The notes under the pieces: generated by a model
What the model was told of the DNA's origin: nothing
The model's database searches: none
What the model saw: only the letters and a program-made list of their open reading frames with translations
Part shown: positions 13,126 to 21,977 of the stretch, in pieces
Layout: every line of letters starts with the position of its first letter
Position numbering within the stretch: the stretch's first letter is position 1
Program-made: the position numbers and the translations under genes
Source: JACZWL01 sp046756445
Lineage (GTDB): Bacteria > Pseudomonadota > Gammaproteobacteria > Steroidobacterales > Woeseiaceae
Assembly: GCA_046756445.1 (NCBI GenBank)
Contig: JBHHWI010000042.1
Span: 1 to 23,403 of the forward strand
Reading direction: 5' to 3'
DNA: 23,403 nucleotides

Positions 13126-15465
13126 CTAGAATTCAAACCTGAACGTCGCGATGGCCTCGAAAGGCGGGATGAACTCCTCGCTCGTGGTAAGCAGCGCAAA
13201 AGGATTGCTGAAACGCGAATTCACGCCGTCCCTGTCAGTAACATTGGTGAGGCCGACCGACATACTCCATGGGCTGTTCAGCGGGTCGTAGTCAAAATAC
13301 AGATTGACGATGCTATACGAGGGGACCTTGTCAACGAGCGGATTATTGAACACTCGATACTGGTACTCACCTCTGTGTATGAACTCCAACCGTGAGAACA
13401 GAACTGCCTGGTTGGCAAAAGTGTGTTCATTCGTTAATGCAAACCTTGCCGTCAGATCGACCAGTTTGGGCGGGCGGTTTCCTCTCAGATTTGTCGTCTG
13501 ACTGAGCGCCAGGCGAAGGTCGAATCCCGAATCGGTGAATAACCCGACTCCTGGCGCCAGCCGTTCACGAAAATCGACAACGTCGAGCGCAAAAAAGTCC
13601 TGCTCGAACTCACCGTCCATCCAGGTAAGGTGTCCATCGAGCTGCCAGCTGTCAGCGAACAAAATGTTGAATTCCGTTTCGATGCCGTAGATCTTCGTCT
13701 CGGGGATATTGCCGGTGCCGCCGGCGAACGGCACGGGGTCCTCCTGCATGAACTGCAGGTTCTCATAGTCGTAGTAGAAGCCGACGACATTCAATCGCGC
13801 GCGACCGTCATTCAGGAGGTTCTTCGAGCCGATTTCAAAGGACTTTACTTCTGCCGGCTGATAAACGATCGGAACGTCGATGGCACCGTTCAGGGCGCCG
13901 GGATTCGTGCCACCGTTTTTCCAGCCGGTTGACACCAGCCCGTACAGGAGATTGTCCCCGGTGACATTGATGTCCAAGCCGAGCTTCCATGTGTATTCAC
14001 GATCTTTGAGCGTCTGGCTCGAGGGAATAATAAAGAACTGGACCGCCTCGTCCACCTGCTCTTCGTCCTGATAGCGCACACCCGCTCTGGCAGTGACCTG
14101 TTCACTCAGATCGACACCGAACTGGACAAATCCGGCCAGGTCCTCCCGTGTCAAAGTCCTGGCTTCAACGAAATTCAGCACCGACATGAACGGTGGCAGT
14201 GTCGTTTCATTCGGATTTGCCAGCGCGGCTTCGGAATCCGAAAACGGCGTGGGGCCCGTGGCCTCGAGAAAGTGATTGAAATTCTCGTGATCCAGGTAGT
14301 AGGCGCCTATCAACCAATTGAATCCGTCACCGGCGTACGACACGGTCAGCTCCTGGCTGATCGCATCGGAATCATTGTCCCAGAACGTGAGCACATCCCA
14401 GTTCGCGGTAGTCACCAGGAGTCCCGGGACGTCGATTGAGGTCAGATCCTCATTGAGGCGATCGCCATCGACAGACTGTTTTTTCTCGAGCTCCTGCCGT
14501 CCCGTAATCGACTTCACGACAGGGCCCCAGGGCGTATCCCATTCGATGATTGCCGAGTATGCGTTGTTTTGGAGCTCGAATATTCCCGGAAAATCCTGGC
14601 TCAATCTCCGCTTGTCCGAAACGGGATCATCGACGTGTTTTTGCGCTGCGGCATGCTGGTCCGAGCCCTGCGCGAAAGCCGACAAGTACACAGACCAGTC
14701 TTCGTTCGGTTCCCACAGCAGAGAAAGCTTGCCGGTATGGGAATCGGCGTCGTCGAGCTCGTAGCCGTCCGGCGCGCCGCCTTCCGTCGAGGGGAACCCG
14801 GACCGGGAGATCTTCGCGAATCCATCACGATTGTATCTCTGTAACGAAGCCCGGATTGCCACGCTGTCGCCGAGCGGCATGTTGATCGAGCCACGTGCCT
14901 GCAGGGTGCTATAGGTGCCGGTGCCGATTGAAATGTCACCCCCAAACCCGTCGAAATGCGGCTTTTTCATGACCAGATTGATCGCGCCACCGGTGGTGCC
15001 CTGGCCGAACTCGGTGCCCTGCGGGCCGCGAAATACCTCGATCCGTTCCAGGTCCCCGAGATCCGTCGCAATCGCGAGCGGGTTCGCCATATAGACACCG
15101 TCGACATAGAGCAGAACACTCGGTTGAGTACTCAGGTTCTGGGCCGTTTCCCAGCCGACGCCGCGGATGTTCACCACGCGCCCGGCGCCATCGTTCTTTG
15201 CGATAGTCAGGCCCGGCACATAGCCATTGAAGTTGTCCAGCCGGACGACATTCGAACGGTCAAAATCGACGCCCGACAGCACCGACACTGCGAGGGCCGC
15301 ACTCTGAATGTCGACCTGTCGCCTCTGCGCGGTGACAATGACCTCATCCAGGGTCGCATCGGCCTCCTGCGCCACCGCCAACCCCGACGGTGTCAAAACT
15401 GCGATCGACGCAGCGGCGACAGGCAAGGTTGCCCACAATCTCGCTGTGATCCTTGATTCGGTCAT
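13126..15465 (-). CDS. TonB-dependent outer-membrane receptor
   Basis: This 779-residue protein has a signal peptide (1-32, cut near AVA/QEA), a TonB box DEVIVTA at 40-46, a plug domain with the family motifs NIRGVG and RGPQGTEFGQGTTGGAINLV, and a beta-barrel that ends in the aromatic FRFEF needed for outer-membrane insertion. The substrate cannot be told from sequence: no FecA-like signalling domain is present. The upstream MFS transporter gene ends 67 bases before it on the same strand, so the two could move one substrate across both membranes. The substrate may be a small organic compound rather than iron (inference from the pairing). The ATG at 15465 gives a sound signal peptide. Confidence 0.93.
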   Translation of the reverse strand: MTESRITARLWATLPVAAASIAVLTPSGLAVAQEADATLDEVIVTAQRRQVDIQSAALAVSVLSGVDFDRSNVVRLDNFNGYVPGLTIAKNDGAGRVVNIRGVGWETAQNLSTQPSVLLYVDGVYMANPLAIATDLGDLERIEVFRGPQGTEFGQGTTGGAINLVMKKPHFDGFGGDISIGTGTYSTLQARGSINMPLGDSVAIRASLQRYNRDGFAKISRSGFPSTEGGAPDGYELDDADSHTGKLSLLWEPNEDWSVYLSAFAQGSDQHAAAQKHVDDPVSDKRRLSQDFPGIFELQNNAYSAIIEWDTPWGPVVKSITGRQELEKKQSVDGDRLNEDLTSIDVPGLLVTTANWDVLTFWDNDSDAISQELTVSYAGDGFNWLIGAYYLDHENFNHFLEATGPTPFSDSEAALANPNETTLPPFMSVLNFVEARTLTREDLAGFVQFGVDLSEQVTARAGVRYQDEEQVDEAVQFFIIPSSQTLKDREYTWKLGLDINVTGDNLLYGLVSTGWKNGGTNPGALNGAIDVPIVYQPAEVKSFEIGSKNLLNDGRARLNVVGFYYDYENLQFMQEDPVPFAGGTGNIPETKIYGIETEFNILFADSWQLDGHLTWMDGEFEQDFFALDVVDFRERLAPGVGLFTDSGFDLRLALSQTTNLRGNRPPKLVDLTARFALTNEHTFANQAVLFSRLEFIHRGEYQYRVFNNPLVDKVPSYSIVNLYFDYDPLNSPWSMSVGLTNVTDRDGVNSRFSNPFALLTTSEEFIPPFEAIATFRFEF

Positions 15466-15532
15466 GATGATCTGCTCTGCCCCCCTGGTCGTCTTCAGGT
15501 ATTGTTGCTGCGATTCGTGCGAGACACGGGTT

Positions 15533-16810
15533 TCATGCCTGCTCGTTCTGCCCCGGCAATGACGGGGGCCGCATTATCGCAACTGCAAACAGACAGACAA
15601 GTAAGAACAGCGCATAAGCTCGGAACAAGCCTGCAAAATTGCCGAATCCATCCGCCACGATCCCGCCCAGTACCGGCCCCAGCATCGCCACCGTCGTGAT
15701 CAAATGCATCGTCCCGAGCGTCTTCGGCGCCTCCTTGGGGCCATAGTAATTGTTGAGAAGGACTGTGGTGGCGAACAGGCACATGCCAAAACCGTAACCC
15801 TCACCGAAACTGAACAGCACGATGGCGGTCATATTGTCTGCCGACGAAAGCGCGATCATGCCCATCGTCTCCGCAACCAGAGCCGAAACCAGCAACCACT
15901 TCGGGTCTATACGAGTCGCAAGCGCCCCGCCGAGTACCCCGGAAAACGCTCTGACGAATGCGTCAGCGCTCAATGCGCCGGCGGCCGTTACTATCGGTAT
16001 GCCGAGAGTACCCATGTGCGCCACGGCCCAGCTGCTGGTTGTGACCCCGCCGAAGAGGACCATCGTCATCGCCGCGACAATCACGTAGTACTGAGGCGTC
16101 CTCAGCACGTTCCTGAAGCACCAGTCGCTACGGGTCTTGTAGACCCGTTTTGAGTGTTTTTCCTCTACATGGCCGGCCGACGCGGTCCCGCCGGCATCAT
16201 GATCCGGTATGCTCCCGAGCGAGATGACCGCCAGCAGCGCCAGAAACAGTATCGAAGCCGCCATCAACCACCAATGCATGCGCCAGGACCCAAAAACCGC
16301 TTCGATCATTGTCACGAGTAATGGGCCGGCGACACCGCCGAGCCCGCCGATGGTCATATAAGCGCCGATCGCAAATGAACGCCGGTGCGGCAGCCAGTAA
16401 TTGATACCGGCAACACCCGGAACAATCGCGCCCAGCGTAAAACCGAGGCCGGCCAGCGCTGCGCCGACAAAATACTGGCGAAGGTCCGCCGTCGTGGCCA
16501 ACAGGCCGAGTCCAAGGGCCATCGTGACACCGCCGATGCCGTAGGTAGCCCGGATTCCGAACTTTCGAAGCATCCAGGACGGCAGGCGGCCGGCTATCCC
16601 CACCATAAATGCAAGCAGTGAGAATCCGATCCCGGCATCCGACCAGGACCACGAAAATTCCTTGATCATGAATGGCAGGGCAACACCCAGCGATGTAAAC
16701 GTTGCGGCTGTGATTTGAAAAAATATCAGGCTGACGACGGCGAATTTCCACCAGCTGCGCCACCGGGATTTACGTCCGTGAATGTCGGTATTCGTCATAG
16801 TTGCTGTCAT
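15533..16810 (-). CDS. Major facilitator superfamily transporter
   Basis: The protein has about 12 membrane helices in two halves joined by a long charged loop (about residues 190-220, rich in His, Asp and Lys). The N-terminal half carries RLPSWMLRKFGIRATYGIGG, a loop like the MFS 2-3 motif, and the second half SADAFVRAFSGVLGGALATRIDPKW. Its shape suggests the monocarboxylate or oxalate/formate group of MFS carriers, but I cannot fix the substrate. The start is chosen at ATG 16810; an in-frame ATG at 16798 also exists and the longer frame to 16954 is unsupported. It reads into the TonB-dependent receptor gene after 67 bases and is divergent from ribF. Confidence 0.85.
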   Translation of the reverse strand: MTATMTNTDIHGRKSRWRSWWKFAVVSLIFFQITAATFTSLGVALPFMIKEFSWSWSDAGIGFSLLAFMVGIAGRLPSWMLRKFGIRATYGIGGVTMALGLGLLATTADLRQYFVGAALAGLGFTLGAIVPGVAGINYWLPHRRSFAIGAYMTIGGLGGVAGPLLVTMIEAVFGSWRMHWWLMAASILFLALLAVISLGSIPDHDAGGTASAGHVEEKHSKRVYKTRSDWCFRNVLRTPQYYVIVAAMTMVLFGGVTTSSWAVAHMGTLGIPIVTAAGALSADAFVRAFSGVLGGALATRIDPKWLLVSALVAETMGMIALSSADNMTAIVLFSFGEGYGFGMCLFATTVLLNNYYGPKEAPKTLGTMHLITTVAMLGPVLGGIVADGFGNFAGLFRAYALFLLVCLFAVAIMRPPSLPGQNEQA

Positions 16811-17047
16811 CACGAGCTGCTGAATCCCCAGAGCATATGATAATTTCCGTCGCAGGCGATAAGTAGTGTGTCCCACGGTCTCCGGGCCGACCGGTGCGTG
16901 CCCATTCCGGGCGACTGGTCCGGATATCCTGAATTTCTCTGTGCGGTTTGACACGCGGGCCCGGCCGCCGTTCGGTCTCTTTGCGCAGTACCCCGGCGGC
17001 CCGACCCGCTACAGACCCGGGCAGACATGGTATTTTGACGGCGACTT

Positions 17048-17056
17048 TGCTATACG
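17048..17056 (+). promoter_or_regulatory. Possible extended -10 promoter of ribF
   Basis: TGCTATACG at 17048-17056 resembles an extended -10 element (TGnTATAAT). No good -35 box lies 17 bases upstream. Transcription would start near 17063, and AGGA at 17072-17075 would serve as ribosome binding site for the ATG at 17084. The rest of the gap 16811-17083 shows no other convincing signal. Confidence 0.35.
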
Positions 17057-17083
17057 CTGTCGCCACCGATCAGGAAACCAACG

Positions 17084-18028
17084 ATGAAGCTGTTTCGCAA
17101 AACCGACGACGCCCCTTTCGATGTGCTGCGACAGGGAAGCGTCGCGACCATCGGCACATATGACGGCCTGCACCTCGGCCACCAGAAATTGCTCGATCAT
17201 CTGATAGCCGAGTCAAAATCATCCGGCCTGCCCTCGGTCGTGATGAGCTTCGAGCCGACACCGCAAGAATACTTCTTCCCGCAAAATCCACCGGCACGAT
17301 TGATGCGGTTCGGTGAAAAATTTCAGGCGCTCGAGGATTACGGAATCGATTTGTTCTACTGCCCGCATTTCGACGAGGAAATGCGCAATATCGAGCCGGA
17401 TGCCTTTATTCGCAGGATTCTCGTACAGTTATTGAACGTCCGTCACCTCGTCATCGGCGACGATTTTCACTTCGCCAGGAACCGAAGCGGCTCCATGGAG
17501 GATCTGGTGCGCGCAAGTACCGCGCTCGAGTTCGACATCTGGCACATTCCCAGTATTGACCATGACGGTGAGCGCGTCAGCAGCACCGCTGTTCGCAGGG
17601 CTCTGGCTGCCGGAGATCTCGACCGCGCCTCGGCACTGCTCGGCAAGCGATACAGGATGTCCGGCAAGGTAGTGGAAGGGAATCATCTGGGCCGGCGGCT
17701 CGGATTCCCCACCGCGAACATAAACCCCGACCGCCGGCAGGTCGCCCTCATGGGCATCTTCGCTGCTCGCGTGACGGGTCTCGGCGACGACCCGCTCGAT
17801 GGCGTTGCGAGTCTGGGGACGCGCCCGACTGTCGACGGCACCAAGCCATTGCTCGAAGTGCATATATTCGACTTCGACGAGGATATCTACGACGAGCATA
17901 TTCACGTAGAGTTTGTCGAAAAGCTGCGCGATGAAGAGAAGTTTGCCGACCTCGATGCCTTGACGGAACAGATGCACGTCGATGCGGCGCAGGCCCGCGA
18001 CATTCTCGCAAAGAATGCGGGCGCCTGA
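17084..18028 (+). CDS. ribF: Bifunctional riboflavin kinase / FAD synthetase
   Basis: RibF phosphorylates riboflavin to FMN and adenylates FMN to FAD. The 314 residues have the FAD synthetase half with GTYDGLHLGH at 24-33, IGDDFHFARNRSG at 124-136 and SSTAVR at 166-171, and the riboflavin kinase half with GFPTAN at 207-212, GTRPT at 245-249 and catalytic Glu258 in LLEVHIF. IGDDFHFARNRSG is a slightly divergent form of the usual GxDFxFGxxRxG. AGGA sits 8 bases before the ATG. In related genomes ribF sits between murJ and ileS; here it stands alone between an MFS gene and the amidase operon, so it has moved, or this is a second copy. Its end is 42 bases from the end of the convergent amidase gene. 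Confidence 0.93.
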   Translation: MKLFRKTDDAPFDVLRQGSVATIGTYDGLHLGHQKLLDHLIAESKSSGLPSVVMSFEPTPQEYFFPQNPPARLMRFGEKFQALEDYGIDLFYCPHFDEEMRNIEPDAFIRRILVQLLNVRHLVIGDDFHFARNRSGSMEDLVRASTALEFDIWHIPSIDHDGERVSSTAVRRALAAGDLDRASALLGKRYRMSGKVVEGNHLGRRLGFPTANINPDRRQVALMGIFAARVTGLGDDPLDGVASLGTRPTVDGTKPLLEVHIFDFDEDIYDEHIHVEFVEKLRDEEKFADLDALTEQMHVDAAQARDILAKNAGA

Positions 18029-18070
18029 TACACCAGCAGGTGCGCAACGACTGCGGCAAAAAGCAGTGCT

Positions 18071-19306
18071 TTATTGATCGCTGATGCGTTCCTCGAATAT
18101 ATCGAGCGGTAGTATTGCCGTGACACCGACGTTCGGCACATCCACCAGCTGACCGATCCTGAGATCCACGGCAACGCTTGCGATCATATAAGCTTGCGTG
18201 CGGTCATAACCGTACTCGGCGACGATGTAATCGACGACGGCAGCCAATGCGTTGCGTGCTGCAAGGTTGATGTCGCTCGACAGATTGCTCAGGTCCGCGA
18301 TCTTGCCCGACCCGAGATACGCGAGTTCGGCCGGTACGGTCCCCTTGTCCTTCAGCGGAAATCCCGTCACGGCATAAAAGCGTTCCGATGGTATGCCAAG
18401 CAGACGTGACGGCCCTTCGTAATGTGGCCCATACGTCAGGTCCGGGCCGTCCTTGACGACGCGGGTCGTAACCGTCATCTCACCATCCATCTCGATCGCC
18501 GTACCAGATACTTCGCCGTCGCCCTGCGCGTAATGAAAATCGCCGACCGCGAGACCGCAACCGTCGATGTAGCAAGGCAGATAGACCGTGGCGCCAACAG
18601 CCATGTACCGGATATCCATGTTGCCGCCGTGCTCCCTGGGCGGGATCGTGCGCAGACATTCGCCTGCCCGTGTGCCTTCCGTGCCACAGAGCGACGCGGG
18701 TTCGGCCTCCGCCGGATCCGGGTTTAGCACAGCGCCACCTGCATCCAGGAGTTCGGTCTCGCGCGACAGGATCGTTTTCAGTTCCTCGTGCCCGGGCAAT
18801 GTCGTCACGACACCAGGAAAACTCGCGTTCGGAATCTTGACCCCGGGCAGTGCGTCGCTGACCGCGTATTGGCCGTCGATCCGCCAGACGATGAATCGCT
18901 CCTCCGTAGCGAATTGATCTCCCGCGAATCCGAACGGCGATGCATCGGTCCAGCCTACATTGCCGGGCTTGAAGGCTTCGATTGTCACTGCCAGGACGTC
19001 GCCCGGCTCGGCGCCGTTGATATGCACCGGACCGGTCAGTGCATGCACGATGCCGAATCCTTCGCGCGGTATGGAATCCGCGCTTGCAAATTCATCGGGA
19101 TCCAGGTGCAAGTCGAGCGCATCGCGACCTACGAAAATGATCCGCTCGCCGGCGTCTGCGCTGGCCACCATCGGGATATCCGGGTGCAGACGATTGATGC
19201 ATGCCGGGTCTTCGGCGCAGCTCGTGCCGGTGCCGCCGACCAAAACTTCCGGGTTCGCCGGCAACGCGAACATAATAATGACCAGAATGGGATATTGTTT
19301 CGTCAT
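18071..19306 (-). CDS. Acetamidase/formamidase family protein, probably exported
   Basis: Members of this family hydrolyse formamide or acetamide to ammonia and an acid. The protein has 411 residues. PPREHGGNMDI at 222-232 and GDFHYAQGDGEVSG at 255-268 are the family core, followed by AIEMDGEMT. The N-terminus MTKQYPILVIIMFALPA is a short hydrophobic stretch that could be a signal peptide, with cysteines at 30 and 36 and two more near 207-217, consistent with a periplasmic protein (inference). It starts 20 bases after the DUF917 gene, with GGAG seven bases before the ATG, as last gene of the operon. Substrate is unknown; release of an amide during breakdown of a ring would fit. Confidence 0.85.
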   Translation of the reverse strand: MTKQYPILVIIMFALPANPEVLVGGTGTSCAEDPACINRLHPDIPMVASADAGERIIFVGRDALDLHLDPDEFASADSIPREGFGIVHALTGPVHINGAEPGDVLAVTIEAFKPGNVGWTDASPFGFAGDQFATEERFIVWRIDGQYAVSDALPGVKIPNASFPGVVTTLPGHEELKTILSRETELLDAGGAVLNPDPAEAEPASLCGTEGTRAGECLRTIPPREHGGNMDIRYMAVGATVYLPCYIDGCGLAVGDFHYAQGDGEVSGTAIEMDGEMTVTTRVVKDGPDLTYGPHYEGPSRLLGIPSERFYAVTGFPLKDKGTVPAELAYLGSGKIADLSNLSSDINLAARNALAAVVDYIVAEYGYDRTQAYMIASVAVDLRIGQLVDVPNVGVTAILPLDIFEERISDQ

Positions 19307-19326
19307 GATTTACTCCAGCCTGAATA

Positions 19327-20415
19327 TCACGCCAGTTTCTCGATTGGTACATAGTCGATGTCGAAGCCGAAACAGCGCGGCTCGACGACTGCCAGCGCAT
19401 TGGCGGTCCGGTAACAGGCCGGGCAGCCTACCCCAAAGACAGTTACACGCTGCCCATAGCGCAGTCGTTCCGCGTTGATCGGCATCGATGTCTCGTGGTC
19501 GACGATCGTTATCAGATCCGGCACCGATGCCGCTACCCGGTCGCCAATTCGCGCCATCAGGTACTCGTTCTTGATATTAATCGTCATCGGTGGCGCCGAT
19601 TTGTCGAAGGATTCAATCGTGGCCTCTCCGATGTCGAACCCGCCGATGATCTTGCTGGCACTGTCAATCACCTTGCCGGTATACAAGTGCTTCAGGTCAC
19701 CGTATATCGACCCGGCAAATGCCTGTGATAACGGCTCGAATATCTGCTCGGCATTACCGCGATATTCGTTCAGGATCTTGCCGATCTCGACGGAGAACGT
19801 GACCGTCCGCGCCACGACCGACTCCTTCACCTGGCGTCCGCTCATCGGATGCTCCGCCGCCGTGATCATGCCGCCGTTCTCCAGGGCAAATTTTCGTACC
19901 TGACGTTCGTACTCCAGAATGGACGTTGTGGAAAATGTGACGATGTTGCCGGCATAGTCGCGCCCGACCGCCGGTGTCGGCAGCACGCCCGAAATCGGAT
20001 AGGTCATCATCTGGGCTTCCGGCAACGCGCGTCCCATGCCGTCACCATCGACGACCGGAAGCCCGCGCTCCGCGGCGGCGACGAGTGGTATCAGGGAATT
20101 TCCCCCGCCTATCTCGAACGAAATAACGGCATCGACCTTTCGCCCGACATGCGATTCGAAAGCATCCAGCGTCTGCACGGCATCGGCCCGCGACGGCAGC
20201 AATTCCAGGCTGACCGTTGGCGCACCAACGCCACCGATGGCAACGACATACGCATCGTCATCCAATTCTTCCGGGTCCAGCAATTCCACCGGCCCGAGCT
20301 CCTCGAGCACCTGCCGGGCAATCAGAAACGAGACATGCGGGTCGCCGCCACCGCCAGTCGCCAGAAATACCGCCCCCAGTGACAGATCCGGCAGGAAGTC
20401 TGCGCCGAGCCTCAT
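19327..20415 (-). CDS. DUF917 family protein (S-methyl-thiohydantoin desulfurase-like)
   Basis: The 362 residues match the DUF917 family: ATGGGGDP near 19-26, AIGGVGAPTVSLE, FEIGGGNSL and DGDGMGRALPEAQM, with the C-terminal PRCFGFDIDYVPIEK. The family was, as I recall, renamed after a characterised S-methyl-thiohydantoin desulfurase; other members are found beside hydantoinase/oxoprolinase genes without a proven role. The ATG overlaps the hydantoinase stop as ATGA, so translation is coupled. The protein is probably cytoplasmic. I infer that it works with the neighbouring HyuA-like subunit on a ring substrate; whether it hydrolyses a C-S bond, a ring amide or something else cannot be seen. Confidence 0.85.
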   Translation of the reverse strand: MRLGADFLPDLSLGAVFLATGGGGDPHVSFLIARQVLEELGPVELLDPEELDDDAYVVAIGGVGAPTVSLELLPSRADAVQTLDAFESHVGRKVDAVISFEIGGGNSLIPLVAAAERGLPVVDGDGMGRALPEAQMMTYPISGVLPTPAVGRDYAGNIVTFSTTSILEYERQVRKFALENGGMITAAEHPMSGRQVKESVVARTVTFSVEIGKILNEYRGNAEQIFEPLSQAFAGSIYGDLKHLYTGKVIDSASKIIGGFDIGEATIESFDKSAPPMTINIKNEYLMARIGDRVAASVPDLITIVDHETSMPINAERLRYGQRVTVFGVGCPACYRTANALAVVEPRCFGFDIDYVPIEKLA

Positions 20416-21977
20416 GACCCTTCACCGTCGCGCCGCGTCAGCGCAGCGATATCACCGACAGCCTTGATCCGCAGTTTTGTGGAACCCTCCTCCATGTAGG
20501 AAATGCTGGTCTCCTCGATATCCGCCACTTTGATGGTCGCCGCGTCCGCGCCGGCGGCGCGTGCCAGCTCGACCGCCTCGCGTGTGACCTGACTGATGGC
20601 CTGCTCACGTGCCTGGTCGCGATAGGACACCAGGCGTTCCGCCTCCCCGCCAATCTGGGCGATCGCCGCGCCGATCGCGTTTGCAACGCCCGAATGTTCC
20701 GGACAGAGCATTTCGGATGCGGCGCTCAGTGTGTTGGTCACGAGAATCGCACCGCCGCCGACCAGGACCATGGGCAATGGCTGGCTGCTGGGCTTCATGC
20801 GTTCGACTCCGCGGTTGAGCATCTCGAGGATCGTCGACGTCCCGTTGGCGATCGTGTCGCGGTCGAGTGATGCGACGCGTTGGCGATCGCCGATCTCCGC
20901 CCTGCCCGCGGCGACGATCAGATCCGTCGCCGTCAGCGTTTGTCCGCCGAAGATCAGCCCTTCCTCGACGAGGCGGTGTCCGACCGATAGCGGGCCGATC
21001 TGCCGGCCGCAATCCGTTACATGACTTCCGCCACCGAGACCGATTGAAAGGATGTCGGGCATGCGGAAATTGGTTCGCACGCCGCCTACCTCGATGACGA
21101 CGTTGGATTCCCTCGGAAAGCCGTCCTGCAGAATTCCGATATCCGAGGTCGTACCGCCGATGTCGACCACGGTCGCGTTGTCGAGTCCGGTGAGTCTGCA
21201 TGCGCCCCGGATCGAGTTGGTCGGGCCCGAGGCAAAGGTCAACGCCGGATAATTGCGTACGAATTCTGCGTCCATCAGCGTGCCGTCGTTCTGACTGACG
21301 AAAAACTGACATTTCAGGCCCCGCTCGGTGAGGGCTTTCGCGAACGAACTGACGACCCGGTCGGCGAATTCGAGCAGCGCACTGTTCAGGAGTGCGGCGT
21401 TCTCGCGCTCGAGCAGGCCGAGTCTGCCGATCTTGTGCGACTGCGTCATTCGGATATCGGGAATCTCCGCCCGAATTCTGCCGGCAATCCGGGCTTCGGG
21501 TTCCGGGATCATTGGCGAGAACGCCGATGATATTGCGACGGCGCTGATGCGCTTGTGCTTCAGCTCCCTGACGACGGCGTCGACCTCGGCGTCGTCGAGC
21601 CCGGCGAGCGGCCTGCCGTCGTAGAGATATCCTCCCCTTATCATGTAGGTGTGGTCGCCGAGGCTCCGGCTAATGTCCTCGGGCCACCCCGTCTTCGGCG
21701 GCAGCCCGTTGCCGGACGGCAAGCCGATTCTGATCGCCGCCACCTCCGAAAGCTCTCGTCTCTGGACCACGGCATTCGTGAATTGAGTCGTGCCCAGCAT
21801 GACCGCTTCAATCGAGTCCTCGGTGACGTTGCTGTCCGACAGCACGGTTTCCAGAGCGTCGAGGATACCGCTGCTGACGTCGGCCGTCGTCAACGCTTTT
21901 GTCGAGGCAACGACGTCGTTGCCTTGTAGCAGCACAGCATCGGTATGGGTGCCACCGACGTCGATGCCGATTCTCAT
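20412..21977 (-). CDS. Hydantoinase/oxoprolinase family protein (HyuA type)
   Basis: The 521 residues hold the Hydantoinase_A N-terminal and core domains of the actin-like ATPase fold: GIDVGGTHTDA at 4-14 (phosphate 1), VDIGGTTSDIGIL at 271-283 (phosphate 2), GLGGGSHV near 313-320 and LVGGGAILV at 405-413 (adenosine). HyuA-type proteins use ATP to open a hydantoin ring or as one subunit of acetone or acetophenone carboxylases, usually with a HyuB subunit. No hyuB is present here; a DUF917 gene follows instead. The ATG at 21977 overlaps the permease stop as ATGA, and its own stop overlaps the DUF917 start as ATGA. A GTG at 21992 is a less likely start. Confidence 0.9.
   Translation of the reverse strand: MRIGIDVGGTHTDAVLLQGNDVVASTKALTTADVSSGILDALETVLSDSNVTEDSIEAVMLGTTQFTNAVVQRRELSEVAAIRIGLPSGNGLPPKTGWPEDISRSLGDHTYMIRGGYLYDGRPLAGLDDAEVDAVVRELKHKRISAVAISSAFSPMIPEPEARIAGRIRAEIPDIRMTQSHKIGRLGLLERENAALLNSALLEFADRVVSSFAKALTERGLKCQFFVSQNDGTLMDAEFVRNYPALTFASGPTNSIRGACRLTGLDNATVVDIGGTTSDIGILQDGFPRESNVVIEVGGVRTNFRMPDILSIGLGGGSHVTDCGRQIGPLSVGHRLVEEGLIFGGQTLTATDLIVAAGRAEIGDRQRVASLDRDTIANGTSTILEMLNRGVERMKPSSQPLPMVLVGGGAILVTNTLSAASEMLCPEHSGVANAIGAAIAQIGGEAERLVSYRDQAREQAISQVTREAVELARAAGADAATIKVADIEETSISYMEEGSTKLRIKAVGDIAALTRRDGEGS

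Noticed and set aside
16811..17083. Gap between the MFS gene and ribF with open frames in several frames
   Set aside because: The frames are short extensions of neighbouring genes without homology; only the possible ribF promoter is worth noting.
18050..18067. Hairpin ACTGC/GCAGT between ribF and the amidase gene
   Set aside because: The stem has only five pairs and no T-run follows on either strand, so I do not call it a terminator.
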